Origin: Bacteroidales bacterium
Lineage (GTDB): Bacteria > Bacteroidota > Bacteroidia > Bacteroidales > P3
Direction: 5' to 3'
Assembly: GCA_028708845.1 (NCBI GenBank)
Contig: JAQVXZ010000002.1
Span: 62,001-126,000, forward strand
DNA length: 64,000 bases
The notes under the pieces were generated by a model. That model was not told the origin of the DNA. It saw only the letters and a program-made list of their open reading frames with translations, and made no database searches. A program made the translations under genes and the position numbers. Shown here piece after piece: positions 16,440 through 26,082 of the stretch. The number at the start of each line of letters is the position of its first letter. Position 1 is the stretch's first letter.

Positions 16440-19181
16440 ATGAGAAGAACTATACTTTTATTTAGTTTTTTAATATGTTATGTATTAACTAACGCACAAA
16501 ACCAAAGACTAGATAATTTTAGTAGACTTGAAGCTGTAGGGAATATTCCTCGAAACTTACTAGAAATTGCCAACTCTAAGGAGGACTTAAAGGATAAATA
16601 CGAGGAAAATCTTAGGAATCAGATTAAGAAATTCATTATTTCAGGTAAGATAATCTTTGGAGACGAGGTCTCGAACTATGTTAATAATATAGTAGATGGG
16701 CTACTAAGAAATCAGTCTAAGCTAAGAGAGGAGATAAATGTTTATGTTATTAAATCTTCTCAGGCAAATGCTTTTGCAACAAGTAAGGGTTATCTGTTTA
16801 TTACAACAGGCCTTATTGCACAAGCGACTTCTGAGGCGGAACTTGCCTTTGCTATATCTCACGAAATCATTCATTATACAAAGAAACACGGCTATTCCTT
16901 AAAGGAAGACTTCGATAATATTGATGATTTCTTAACTTATCATTCACGTTCAAGGGATCAGGAATTTCAGTGCGATAGGGAAGGGTACTTGGACTATTAT
17001 TTGAAGGCAGGATATGATAAAGACTCGCCAATGGGAGTTTACGATATTTTGCAGTATTCCTATCTTCCTTTCGATGAATTGAAACTTGATAGGTCTTATT
17101 TCGAAAGTGAGTATTATAAATTTAAGGATAATTATTTTCTTGAGTCAGTTACTCCAATTTCAAGTAGGGAAGGCTATATTGATACTTTCTCTACTCATCC
17201 TAATTTAAAGCTTAGGCGCGCTGAGATGGAAAAGCTGATTGAGAAAAATGCAAATCATATTGGTAATGCGTTTATTCAAAGTAAATCATCTTTTGAATTG
17301 ATAAGAACACTTTGCCGTTTCGAAACAATCAATCAGCAAATCATATCCGATAATTACATAAAATCTTATTATAATTCTATAATCTTATTGGATAAGTTAC
17401 CAGATAATAAATTTCTTTTAACATCTAAGATAGCTTCAATCTATGGTATATCGAAGGTTAAGACCTATGGGAATTATTCAAGATACTTATTAACAAGGAA
17501 AGAAACAGAGGGGCAGATGCAATTTTTGGCTAATTTCTTCGAGAAAGCAAATAAGAAGGAAGTAGCTCTAATGGCTATTAGGGAGGTTTGGGAAGGAATT
17601 AAGATAGATTCTAACAAGTATTATCTATCTCTTTTTGATGATATAGTAAAAGACCTTGCTAATGAAATGCAGTTGGGGGATTTGAATAAGTTTTCAGACT
17701 TAAAAATGGGTGAAATATACAATGAGCCTCCTTCTAATGATGAAGAAAATTCTAATTTGTCGAAATACGATAAGATAAAGTCCACAAAGATAGTAGGACA
17801 TCAAAAGGGGTTTAAGTCAGAGAACTATATGCTTTCAGACCTTAAGAAAGATAAGGAGTTTCTTAGAAGATTTGAATCAGCTCTTCAAAAGAATGAGAGT
17901 AAGCAGGCAAGAGATTTGATTGATAAGCTAAAGGATAAAGAGAAGATACCAGATATTAAATCTCTTATAATCTTTGAACCAATCACTATTACCTTTAATA
18001 AGAAAAAGGAGATTAAGAAATCATCTCAAACAAATCTCAAACTATCTCAGAGTTTTGAGACAATGATTAGAAAAGCAGCTAAAAATAATAGTATAAGTCC
18101 AATAATTATGTCTAATAATAGCTTTGATACAAGTTTTTCATACCAGTTAAGATCTAAGATTCACGATTTTAAAATGGGTTTAAACAAGTTCGGGGAGATT
18201 TACTACGAAAGTAGGGACTTAGATAATTATGCTAAGGAGTTAAATTCGCCATATTTAAACTTTATTACCTTATATAAGGCTAAAAAGAAAACTGATAAGG
18301 AAAAGAGTTATAAGCTAATTTACACAACAATAGCTGGTGGTTTTGCTTATCCTTTATTACCTATTAGCATATATCAATGGACTAAGACTGCTTATACGGG
18401 AGAAATGCAGTCTCTTGTTTACGACTTAGAGAATAATACCTTTGTTTCCAATAACACTATTACTTTTTCTTATGAAAACACAAAGGATTTCGAAAAGCAA
18501 GCCTTAGATGAGAGTTATAAGCTAATTAATAATAAAAGAAGTTCTTATAGTAAATATGGTTACCAAGGTAGGAGATTTATATTTGCATTAGAGACGAATC
18601 TTAGCCCTGCATTACTTACTCCAAATAAGGTAGGAGAAAGTGGAGCTTTTAGGTTTGACTATGCCTTTAGCCCTAATGTAGAATTTGTTTTAAATAAGAA
18701 ATTGAGCATTGGTGCAGGGATGAGATATATGGATACAAAGTTCGATTGCAATGAAGACGACTATGATACTTATCCCTTAGGTGATTTGAATGTTATAGGA
18801 TATTCTTTATTTATGAAGTCCTATAAGGCAATTGCTCCGCTTGGATATTATTATAAGTTTCAAGTAGACTATTTTACTTATACACCCAATTTAAAATGGA
18901 TAGAGTCTGTATATAATTATGATACTTATCAATATGAAAATAAGGCAAGAGAATTTGATAAGAAAGGCTTTTCTATGGGTATGAAGTTTGAATACGGTAA
19001 GGTATTCTTTCTAAATAGTTACTTAGAAATAGGTGCAGGATGTTCCTTTGGACTAGCCTTTAAGGGCTGGGGGTCTTCGTCTATCTTCGATGCTACAACA
19101 CTTAATGAATATGCAGAGGCTAAAATAAGGAAAGCGTATATGCTTGGGATTAATCTAAGTATAGGTTTCCTTCCATTCTAA
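16440..19181 (+). CDS. Secreted M48 metalloprotease with C-terminal beta-barrel-like region
   Basis: A 913-residue exported protein. A signal peptide spans residues 1-19 (RTILLFSFLICYVLTNA). The M48 zinc protease domain covers about 50-200, with HEIIH at 141-145 and the third ligand in EFQCDREG (Glu175). A long charged middle (about 270-600) follows, with a hydrophobic stretch near 640-660. The last ~200 residues have alternating aromatic, strand-like sequence and end in LGINLSIGFLPF, a terminal phenylalanine typical of outer-membrane barrels. Ordinary M48 secreted proteases (BepA/LoiP type) are far shorter. It heads an operon with two more exported proteins. A TATATTTG box lies at 16399-16406. 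A role in envelope protein quality control is an inference. Confidence 0.75.
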   Translation: MRRTILLFSFLICYVLTNAQNQRLDNFSRLEAVGNIPRNLLEIANSKEDLKDKYEENLRNQIKKFIISGKIIFGDEVSNYVNNIVDGLLRNQSKLREEINVYVIKSSQANAFATSKGYLFITTGLIAQATSEAELAFAISHEIIHYTKKHGYSLKEDFDNIDDFLTYHSRSRDQEFQCDREGYLDYYLKAGYDKDSPMGVYDILQYSYLPFDELKLDRSYFESEYYKFKDNYFLESVTPISSREGYIDTFSTHPNLKLRRAEMEKLIEKNANHIGNAFIQSKSSFELIRTLCRFETINQQIISDNYIKSYYNSIILLDKLPDNKFLLTSKIASIYGISKVKTYGNYSRYLLTRKETEGQMQFLANFFEKANKKEVALMAIREVWEGIKIDSNKYYLSLFDDIVKDLANEMQLGDLNKFSDLKMGEIYNEPPSNDEENSNLSKYDKIKSTKIVGHQKGFKSENYMLSDLKKDKEFLRRFESALQKNESKQARDLIDKLKDKEKIPDIKSLIIFEPITITFNKKKEIKKSSQTNLKLSQSFETMIRKAAKNNSISPIIMSNNSFDTSFSYQLRSKIHDFKMGLNKFGEIYYESRDLDNYAKELNSPYLNFITLYKAKKKTDKEKSYKLIYTTIAGGFAYPLLPISIYQWTKTAYTGEMQSLVYDLENNTFVSNNTITFSYENTKDFEKQALDESYKLINNKRSSYSKYGYQGRRFIFALETNLSPALLTPNKVGESGAFRFDYAFSPNVEFVLNKKLSIGAGMRYMDTKFDCNEDDYDTYPLGDLNVIGYSLFMKSYKAIAPLGYYYKFQVDYFTYTPNLKWIESVYNYDTYQYENKAREFDKKGFSMGMKFEYGKVFFLNSYLEIGAGCSFGLAFKGWGSSSIFDATTLNEYAEAKIRKAYMLGINLSIGFLPF

Positions 19182-19209
19182 AAACAAATAAACTTTAACT
19201 CAATATAAT

Positions 19210-20667
19210 ATGAAAAAAATTACTTTCTTCTATCTCTTCTTTCTCTTATCTCTCTTGGTAAATGCACAAGAGATTAGTTGGAGCACACCTATTAAAACAA
19301 ATAATGCTAAAGAGGTTGTGGAATATATAGGTTCAACAAGTGAGAACAACTATTTTATCTCTTATAATTTAAAGGTAAATATGTTCTACGAAAAGCTTGA
19401 AACATATTTTATTAAGACTAATTCAAATAATGAACTTATAGGAAAGAGCGAGAGGGTAATCTTTGAAGAAACTGAGATAGTTAAGGCTTTTATTAAGGAT
19501 GATAAGATAAATCTCTTGATAAAGCAATATGAGAAAGGGAGTTATGTGGTTGAGCTTGTTGTTTTTGATGCTAATACTTTAAAGGAGAAAGAAAATGAAT
19601 CGAAAATACTAATTAATATAGGTGTAGAGAAGAGTGATAAGGTTACTGTATATTATGCAGAATCGAAGGATAAGTCTAAGTATTGTTTGAATTACTTGGC
19701 AGTAGATAAGAAAACAAGTAAGGGATACTTGCAAATGAATGTATTTGAATTTGACAATACTAAGCTTTGGACAAGTAAGTTCGATAATGATTTTGAAGGA
19801 AGTTTAAGTATTCATGACTTCCATATTGAAAACTCTGGTGATGTTTATCTATATGCAAGCAACAAAATACCTATTACAAAGAAGAAAGCCGATTATAAAT
19901 TACTTGTGGTTAAGACTAATGAATATAGTGGGAAAGAGTCTGAATATAGTATTTCATTAGATGATGAGATCGTTAGCATGAGCTTTCACGTACTAGATTC
20001 TAATACAGTTTTTCTTGCAACACACCAAGATAGGACAATAACAACATATAAATTAGATTTAGAACAAGAAGATATTGTTAGCTCCAATACATTTAAGGTA
20101 TATGATGAGCAAAAGGATGATTTCTCTTGGCAATTAGCTAAGTTCTATCAGTTAGAAAATGGCAACTTAGTACTTCCTGTTGAAAATAAATGGGTAATTA
20201 AATATATTTCTAATGCGGGTGATAGCTATACCTATACAAATTCTCAACTTAGTTTTATATCAATAAATTCAGAAGAGAATAAAGTAATTGATAAAACTTT
20301 TATTGCAAGGAGGATGAGCTTTAGCTCAAAGAAATTCCTTTCTCATGGTTATTTCGAATCTCCTTATTATTTCACTGACGGGAATGATTTCTACGCAATT
20401 TACAATAATGGAAGAGGTTTTGATGATTTAAAAGGAACTGGTCCTTATCTTAGTTTCGAAGTAAATGCAAAAGGAAGCAAGAAAACCCATACTCTAATGC
20501 TCAAAATTGATGAATTAGGGAAGGTGAAATTGGATAAACTCTTTTCTATGAAGAAAGATAAGAGGATGTTATCTGCTTATACAAGTTTCTTTAATCAAGA
20601 TAATGAGCTTATTATTAGCGGAGGGAATGTTAAAGGTTTTAGTTTTATGAAATATAATTATAAATAG
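19210..20667 (+). CDS. Exported protein of unknown function
   Basis: A 485-residue protein with a clear signal peptide (residues 1-19, ITFFYLFFLLSLLVNAQ). The rest is rich in beta-strand-like segments with many Lys, Ser and Tyr, and could be a propeller-like fold; no motif was recognised. It lies 28 bp behind the M48 gene and two bases before the next gene, so the three are one operon. It probably works with them at the outer membrane. No function is assigned. Confidence 0.65.
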   Translation: MKKITFFYLFFLLSLLVNAQEISWSTPIKTNNAKEVVEYIGSTSENNYFISYNLKVNMFYEKLETYFIKTNSNNELIGKSERVIFEETEIVKAFIKDDKINLLIKQYEKGSYVVELVVFDANTLKEKENESKILINIGVEKSDKVTVYYAESKDKSKYCLNYLAVDKKTSKGYLQMNVFEFDNTKLWTSKFDNDFEGSLSIHDFHIENSGDVYLYASNKIPITKKKADYKLLVVKTNEYSGKESEYSISLDDEIVSMSFHVLDSNTVFLATHQDRTITTYKLDLEQEDIVSSNTFKVYDEQKDDFSWQLAKFYQLENGNLVLPVENKWVIKYISNAGDSYTYTNSQLSFISINSEENKVIDKTFIARRMSFSSKKFLSHGYFESPYYFTDGNDFYAIYNNGRGFDDLKGTGPYLSFEVNAKGSKKTHTLMLKIDELGKVKLDKLFSMKKDKRMLSAYTSFFNQDNELIISGGNVKGFSFMKYNYK

Positions 20668-20669
20668 AT

Positions 20670-21317
20670 ATGGGAAAGTTTAAGTTTAGTATTATTTTAC
20701 TAGTCCTTCTTTCGTTTACTCTTAACCTTAGCGCACAAGAAGACGATTACGAAGCAGGGCAGTGGCATTTTGGTCCTCATATTGGACTTATCATTGGCTC
20801 ATCTACTGGAGATTTTAGACAGGATCTTTCATGGGGTTATGATATTGGAGTTTATGCTGGCTATTCCTTTACAGACTTGTTAGGAGTTAATCTTAGTGCC
20901 TTATATGGGAATGAAGATTATGTTGTTTCAAAGATGGATTATCTGAAAATCCCTGCACTTTTCTTATTGCAATTTAACTCTAGGCACTTAGGTTTAGGAT
21001 TCCAATACAATCATGCTTTAACAAAACAAGATGGATTAGAGTACTTATCATATAATAATAACTATTTATCTGGAATAATAGAGTTTGGATATATTTATAT
21101 GTTTTCTGCTGATGCTGGAATTTCAGGAATTAGATCTCTGATTAGAGTTGGTTATGCAATAACACCAAGATCTTATACCATAGGGGGACAAGTTGTTGGA
21201 GGAGTAACGCAAGCTAAAGAAAAGTTTGACTATAATCCATACTTCATTGAGTTTGCTATGCAATATAATATTGGTCAATTCTTCAACGATAAGAAATACA
21301 CAAGAACGAGAAGATAA
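20670..21317 (+). CDS. Outer-membrane beta-barrel protein
   Basis: A 215-residue protein with a signal peptide (KFSIILLVLLSFTLNLSAQ) followed by a small barrel of the porin-like (PF13568-type) kind: FGPHIGLIIGSSTGDF, DIGVYAGYSF, LGVNLSALYG, LGLGFQYNHAL. The end (YNIGQFFNDKKYTRTRR) is not the usual terminal aromatic residue. Third gene of the M48 operon, starting two bases after the previous stop. Confidence 0.75.
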   Translation: MGKFKFSIILLVLLSFTLNLSAQEDDYEAGQWHFGPHIGLIIGSSTGDFRQDLSWGYDIGVYAGYSFTDLLGVNLSALYGNEDYVVSKMDYLKIPALFLLQFNSRHLGLGFQYNHALTKQDGLEYLSYNNNYLSGIIEFGYIYMFSADAGISGIRSLIRVGYAITPRSYTIGGQVVGGVTQAKEKFDYNPYFIEFAMQYNIGQFFNDKKYTRTRR

Positions 21318-21349
21318 TAAGAAGGAGGAAGTAGATAGATTAGATAATG

Positions 21350-21874
21350 CTATTGGTTAGAATATTCTAGAATATTATCGCTAAAAAATTCAATTTTAAT
21401 ACCTGCTTCTTTAAACATTGCTTCGGACTCTGCTCCTGAGTGGTATTTCATTTCGCAAACTACTCTTGTAATTCCGCAGTTAATGATAAGCATTGCACAA
21501 GTTCTGCATGGGGTCATCCTACAATAAAGAGTGGCTCCATCTAAGGCTATACCTCTTCTTGCAGCTTGACATATTGCATTTTGTTCTGCATGAACTGTTC
21601 TAACGCAGTGATTTGTTATGCTTCCGTCTTCGTGATAAGTCTTTTTGAATAAATGTCCAACATCATCGCAGTGTGGAAGACCAATTGGAGAACCAACATA
21701 GCCTGTTACTAATAATTGTTTGTGCTTTGCAATAACGCATCCACTTCTTCCCCTATCGCAGGTTGCTCTTTTGGCAGCAGCATTTGCAAGTTCCATAAAG
21801 TATTCATCCCAAGACGGTCTTTTAAACGCTTCTTCTTTATTTTCTTCTCTTATCTCTTCTCTATTGTCTTCCAT
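21350..21874 (-). CDS. comEB: dCMP deaminase
   Basis: A 174-residue zinc deaminase converting dCMP to dUMP. The zinc site is visible as VHAEQNAICQAARRG and MTPCRTCAMLIINCGI; RGRSGCVIAKHKQLLVTGYV is the usual start of the ComEB/dCMP deaminase domain. The first ~20 residues are an acidic Glu/Lys-rich extension. Its start overlaps the end of the upstream P-loop kinase by 25 bp, so the two are coupled. With dut in the same window the cell has both routes to dUMP. Confidence 0.88.
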   Translation of the reverse strand: MEDNREEIREENKEEAFKRPSWDEYFMELANAAAKRATCDRGRSGCVIAKHKQLLVTGYVGSPIGLPHCDDVGHLFKKTYHEDGSITNHCVRTVHAEQNAICQAARRGIALDGATLYCRMTPCRTCAMLIINCGITRVVCEMKYHSGAESEAMFKEAGIKIEFFSDNILEYSNQ

Positions 21875-22407
21875 ATCGCTTCTATATTTTCCTTTAAGTC
21901 TTCTATTGTACCACTATTATCAACTACTATATCTGCCTTTTCTATGCAAGCCCTAAGATTTTGTGCATTTATATCGTTTGATTGCATTTCTCTTTCTTCA
22001 TTTTCTTGGAATGTTTCGAAGCTTACATTATCTGTTGAGCTCTTTCTTTGAAGTATTCTTTGGTATCTAATTCTAATATCGGCGTCCACAGCAATTAGAA
22101 GAAAATCTTCCTTTTCACGGAGAAACTTAACTTCCATTGGGTTGCGAACGCTTTCTATTATACTATTCTTACCTGTTTGTTTTGCTCTATAATATAAGCT
22201 TTCTATAATATATGATGGGGAGTTTTCTCTTCTTAGTCTATTTCCAATAATGGTCATTGAATCCCTATCAACAACTAAGCCTTCTTTCTCTATGGTCTCA
22301 ACAATAAAATCTCGTGCCGAAAAATGCAAGAAACCTTTATCTTTAAGTAAATCGACAATAGTTCCTTTTCCTGCACCAAGTGTTCCTGTTATACCGATGA
22401 CTATCAT
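21850..22407 (-). CDS. P-loop nucleotide/nucleoside kinase-like protein
   Basis: A 185-residue P-loop protein with GTLGAGKGT at residues 8-16, a dephospho-CoA-kinase / adenylate-kinase-like fold. It continues FSARDFIVETI and ESVRNPMEVKFLRE, with basic lid-like residues (RYQRILQRKS). Similar proteins are usually annotated AAA family ATPase or dephospho-CoA kinase-like. Because it overlaps the dCMP deaminase gene and follows purE, a deoxynucleotide kinase role is a reasonable inference, not a demonstration. Confidence 0.65.
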   Translation of the reverse strand: MIVIGITGTLGAGKGTIVDLLKDKGFLHFSARDFIVETIEKEGLVVDRDSMTIIGNRLRRENSPSYIIESLYYRAKQTGKNSIIESVRNPMEVKFLREKEDFLLIAVDADIRIRYQRILQRKSSTDNVSFETFQENEEREMQSNDINAQNLRACIEKADIVVDNSGTIEDLKENIEAIWKTIEKR

Positions 22408-22422
22408 CCCTTTTTTCTTAAA

Positions 22423-22926
22423 TTAAATCTTATATTCAAATGATAGCTGTGATAAATCGATATTTGCTTTAACAATCTTCTCTTTAAGGGTTTCCTTATA
22501 TGCCTTCATCTTTTTTTGAAGAAGCTTATCGCCGTTAGCCATTATCTGCATTGAAAGTATTGCTGCGTTTAAGGCTCCGTTAATTGCAACCGTTGCAACA
22601 GGAATTCCTGGAGGCATTTGTGCAATTGCTAATAGGGCATCCATTCCATCAACCGAAACATTAATAGGAACTCCAATAACAGGAAGAGTTGTCATTGAAG
22701 CAATAACGCCAGGAAGATGAGCTGCCATACCTGCTGCTGCAATAATTACTTCTATTCCTCTTTCTTGTGCATGTGTTGCAAACTCTTCAACTTCTTTTGG
22801 TGTTCTATGTGCCGAAAGTGCATTGATTTCAAAAGGTATTTCCATTTCATTAAGAAACTTTGCAGCCTGCTCCATAACTGAATAATCATTTGTGCTGCCC
22901 ATTATTATGCTAACTCTTGGCTTCAT
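22423..22926 (-). CDS. purE: N5-carboxyaminoimidazole ribonucleotide mutase
   Basis: A 167-residue class I PurE that moves the carboxyl group of N5-CAIR to make CAIR in purine synthesis. Signatures are IIMGSTNDYSVM, INALSAHRTP and IAAAGMAAHLPGVIA, then GMDALLAIAQMPPGIPVATV. The length is normal. It is the first gene of a minus-strand group with the kinase (15 bp gap) and dCMP deaminase. The PurK partner is not in the window. Confidence 0.95.
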   Translation of the reverse strand: MKPRVSIIMGSTNDYSVMEQAAKFLNEMEIPFEINALSAHRTPKEVEEFATHAQERGIEVIIAAAGMAAHLPGVIASMTTLPVIGVPINVSVDGMDALLAIAQMPPGIPVATVAINGALNAAILSMQIMANGDKLLQKKMKAYKETLKEKIVKANIDLSQLSFEYKI

Positions 22927-23029
22927 GTCTTTGGTTTTATTAGGTTAAAAATATTCTATTTTATAGACTTCAAAATTACAACTTTCCATTACATTGTCAA
23001 AATCTATTCGATTTTTTTAAAAATTACTT

Positions 23030-23037
23030 ACCTTTGC
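23030..23037 (+). promoter_or_regulatory. -7 box upstream of the methyltransferase/glycan operon
   Basis: TACCTTTG in the divergent region between purE and the methyltransferase gene. No clear TTTG lies at the usual distance. A leader of about 90 nt would precede the ATG at 23133. Confidence 0.45.
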
Positions 23038-23132
23038 ATTTGGTTAAATCCTCTTTAGGGTCTTGATTAAGGGTTTAAGAATAGGCTTTTCTTGTTTAAA
23101 CTCTCAGTCACTAATCAATTAATATAATATTT

Positions 23133-23918
23133 ATGAAGAAGATTATTAGGTTTTTTCTCAGGAATATTCCTCGCAAACACTTGCAAAGGTTTGTTTATTT
23201 TTCAATGAAGTTTGTAAAGGTTTTCTATCTTGGTAATAAGGTTGAATGCCCTGTTTGTGGTAAGCACTACCGTAAGTTTTTGCCTTATGGATATGTTCAT
23301 TCAAGAGAGAATGCACTATGTCCAAACTGCCTTTCACTGGAAAGACATCGTTTGTTATGGTTATATCTTAAAAAGGAAACTAATATCTTTACAGACAATC
23401 TAAACTTCCTTCACATTGCTCCAGAGCTTTGTTTTATGAGTTATTTCCGCAAACAAAAGAATATAAAATATACAAGAGCCGACCTTGAATCTCCTTGGGC
23501 AGATATTCATCTTAATGTTGAAGATATGCCCCTTGAAACTTCAAGTTACGATGTAGTTATGGCTAATCATATTTTGGAACATGTTGAACACTTAGATAAA
23601 GCATTGAATGAGATTTATAGGGTTTTAAAGCCTGGTGGATATGCCATTCTGCTTTCTCCAATTAATCCAGAAAGGAATACTACGTACGAAAATGCAAAAA
23701 TTACTGACCCAATTGAAAGAGAGATACATTTCGGACAAAAGGATCATTTAAGGGAGTTTGGTCTTGATTATGCAAAGGTTTTGAAGAGAGATGGGGTTGA
23801 GATTATTGAAGATAGATTTATTGAAAGCCTTTCAAAAGAAGAGATATTCCGTTATGCAATTGCTAACCCAAATGATATAACAATAGAGAGTCATATCTTT
23901 ATTGCAAGAAAACTATAA
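23133..23918 (+). CDS. SAM-dependent methyltransferase with N-terminal zinc finger
   Basis: A 261-residue class I methyltransferase. A CPVCGKHYRKFLPYG ... CPNC pair near residues 36-65 forms a likely zinc ribbon. The Rossmann part then shows LNFLHIAPE, ADIHLNVEDMPLE and VVMANHILEHVEHLDKAL, followed by YRVLKPGGYAIL. It heads a compact cluster with a glycosyltransferase and heptose activation genes, so its substrate is probably a surface sugar or lipid carrier; that is context only. Confidence 0.8.
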   Translation: MKKIIRFFLRNIPRKHLQRFVYFSMKFVKVFYLGNKVECPVCGKHYRKFLPYGYVHSRENALCPNCLSLERHRLLWLYLKKETNIFTDNLNFLHIAPELCFMSYFRKQKNIKYTRADLESPWADIHLNVEDMPLETSSYDVVMANHILEHVEHLDKALNEIYRVLKPGGYAILLSPINPERNTTYENAKITDPIEREIHFGQKDHLREFGLDYAKVLKRDGVEIIEDRFIESLSKEEIFRYAIANPNDITIESHIFIARKL

Positions 23919-23929
23919 CTAGAAACAAT

Positions 23930-25054
23930 ATGAAAATTACTTTGCTAGGGACAGCGTATCCTTATAGGGGCGGACTTGCTTTATATAATGAAAGATTAAT
24001 GGAGGAGTTCCAAAAACAAGGTCATGATGTTTCTATTAATACCTTTTCACTTCAATATCCATCTTTTCTTTTTCCAGGCAAGACCCAATATGCCAATTGG
24101 AAGAAACCTAATAAGTTTCCAATCAAGAGGACAGTTAACTCAATTAGCCCAATAAACTGGATAAGGACAGGGCTAAAAATAAAGAAAGAAAGACCTGATA
24201 TCCTTATTTTTAAATACTGGCTGCCTTTCTTTTCTCCTTGTTTTTCAATAATATCAAAGATAGTTAAATCAAATGGGCACACAAAAGTTATTACAATTGT
24301 AGATAATATAATACCTCATGAGAAAAGACCTTTCGATAATATGCTAACTAAGTTTTTTGTTAAACATATTGATGGTTTTGTTGCAATGAGTCAATCGGTT
24401 TATGACGATATAGCAAAGTTTGATACCAAGAAGCCAAGAAGCCTCTGTCCTCATCCTTTATTTGATAATTTTGGAAATAATATTAGTAAAGAAGAGGCTA
24501 TAAAAAAACTAAATTTAAAGAATGAAGATATAAACTTCTTATTCTTTGGTTTGATTAGGGGATATAAAGGATTAGATATATTAATTGAGGCAATGGCTGA
24601 TGAGAGATTAAAACCTTTTCCAATCAAACTTCTTGTTGCAGGAGAGTTTTATGATGACTCAAAGCCATATTATGAAATGGTTAAGCAGCTTAATCTTGAA
24701 GATAGGATTAGTTTTGATCCAAGATTTATTCCTGATGATGAGGTTAAAGACTATTTTTGCTCAACCGATTTAGTAGTTCAGCCCTATAAAACAGCAACTC
24801 AAAGCGGAGTAACTCAAATTGGTTATCATTTTGAAACCCCAATGCTAGTTACTGATGTAGGAGGGTTGGCAGAAATCATTCCAAATGGGAAAGTAGGATA
24901 TGTAGTTGAGCCTAACGGAAAATCAATTGCTGATTCTCTTTTAGACTTCTGCATCAATAGACCTGATTTCTCAGAGGGGATTAAAGAAGAAAAGAAGAAA
25001 TACTCTTGGGAAAGAATGACTCAAGCTGTTGAAAAAACATACAAACAAATTTAG
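23930..25054 (+). CDS. Glycosyltransferase, family 4 type (GT-B)
   Basis: A 374-residue GT-B glycosyltransferase. It begins ITLLGTAYPYRGGLALYN, the donor-domain glycine-rich entry, and has LFFGLIRGYKGLDILIEA at about residues 203-220. The C-terminal donor-binding segment VVQPYKTATQSGVTQIGY, then LVTDVGGLAEIIPNGK, is typical of GT4. It is likely to add a sugar to a surface polysaccharide. It sits 11 bp behind the methyltransferase and three bases before the GHMP kinase. Confidence 0.85.
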   Translation: MKITLLGTAYPYRGGLALYNERLMEEFQKQGHDVSINTFSLQYPSFLFPGKTQYANWKKPNKFPIKRTVNSISPINWIRTGLKIKKERPDILIFKYWLPFFSPCFSIISKIVKSNGHTKVITIVDNIIPHEKRPFDNMLTKFFVKHIDGFVAMSQSVYDDIAKFDTKKPRSLCPHPLFDNFGNNISKEEAIKKLNLKNEDINFLFFGLIRGYKGLDILIEAMADERLKPFPIKLLVAGEFYDDSKPYYEMVKQLNLEDRISFDPRFIPDDEVKDYFCSTDLVVQPYKTATQSGVTQIGYHFETPMLVTDVGGLAEIIPNGKVGYVVEPNGKSIADSLLDFCINRPDFSEGIKEEKKKYSWERMTQAVEKTYKQI

Positions 25055-25057
25055 ATT

Positions 25058-26080
25058 ATGATTATTAGAAGTAAGGCGCCTTTACGTCTTGGGCTTGCAG
25101 GAGGGGGAACAGATGTATCTCCATATTCAGATATTTATGGAGGGTGTATTCTTAATGCAACAACATCTCTATATGCCTACTGTGATATAATCCCAACAAA
25201 TAGCGGAACAATTAATTTCTTTCTTCAAGACAAAAATGAAAAATACTCATATAAGAGTGAAAGGACTCTACCTATTGATGGAGAAATAGACCTTTTGAAA
25301 GCTATATATAATAGAATAGTTAAGGATTACTCACTAGATGCTCTTTCTTTTGATATGCATACCTTTGTTGATGCCCCTGCTGGCTCTGGTCTTGGCACTT
25401 CTTCAACCCTTGTTGTTGCAATTGTTGGTGCTTTTACCGAGTGGTTATCTCTTCCTTTGGGAGAATATGATATTGCAAACCTTGCCTACAAAATAGAAAG
25501 AGAAGACTTGCTTTTGGCAGGAGGTAAGCAAGACCAATATGCTGCAACCTTTGGAGGGTTTAACTTTATGGAGTTTTTCGCCGATGATAAAGTAATTGTA
25601 AATCCACTAAGAATAAGAGAGGAAACCCTTGACGAGCTTTCAAGAAACATAGTCCTATACTATACAGAAACCTCAAGAAATTCTTCCGACATTATTCAGC
25701 TACAACAAGAGAACGTAAAACATAAGAATAAGGAAAGCCTTGAAGCTATGCATAAGCTAAAAGAGCAAGCAATTATGATGAAGGAAGCCTTACTAAGAAA
25801 CAATCTGGACGAGATAGGTCATATCCTAAATATAGGCTGGGAATTTAAAAAACAAATGGCAAAAGGTATAACAACCCAACTCTTTGAAGATGTTTATTCT
25901 TCTGCTCTTAAAGCTGGTGCAATTGGAGGAAAGATTTCAGGAGCAGGTGGTGGAGGATATATATTTTTTTACTGCCCAAATAACACAAGGTATGATGTAA
26001 TTCAAAGTATCAGTAAGTTTGGAGGAACGGTAAGAAGATTTGAATTTACTGAGAAAGGATTAAAAACTTGGAAGAACTAG
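25058..26080 (+). CDS. hddA: GHMP kinase, D-glycero-D-manno-heptose 7-phosphate kinase-like
   Basis: A 340-residue sugar kinase. APLRLGLAGGGTDVSPY at the start and DAPAGSGLGTSSTLVVA (the ATP-binding GHMP motif) in the middle match the HddA family, which phosphorylates heptose 7-phosphate at C1. KISGAGGGGYIFFY is the C-terminal motif 3. The next gene is an HddC-like nucleotidyltransferase, which supports the GDP-heptose pathway. The isomerase (gmhA) and phosphatase (gmhB) are not in the window. A related fucose-kinase-like role cannot be excluded. Confidence 0.78.
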   Translation: MIIRSKAPLRLGLAGGGTDVSPYSDIYGGCILNATTSLYAYCDIIPTNSGTINFFLQDKNEKYSYKSERTLPIDGEIDLLKAIYNRIVKDYSLDALSFDMHTFVDAPAGSGLGTSSTLVVAIVGAFTEWLSLPLGEYDIANLAYKIEREDLLLAGGKQDQYAATFGGFNFMEFFADDKVIVNPLRIREETLDELSRNIVLYYTETSRNSSDIIQLQQENVKHKNKESLEAMHKLKEQAIMMKEALLRNNLDEIGHILNIGWEFKKQMAKGITTQLFEDVYSSALKAGAIGGKISGAGGGGYIFFYCPNNTRYDVIQSISKFGGTVRRFEFTEKGLKTWKN

Positions 26081-26082
26081 AA

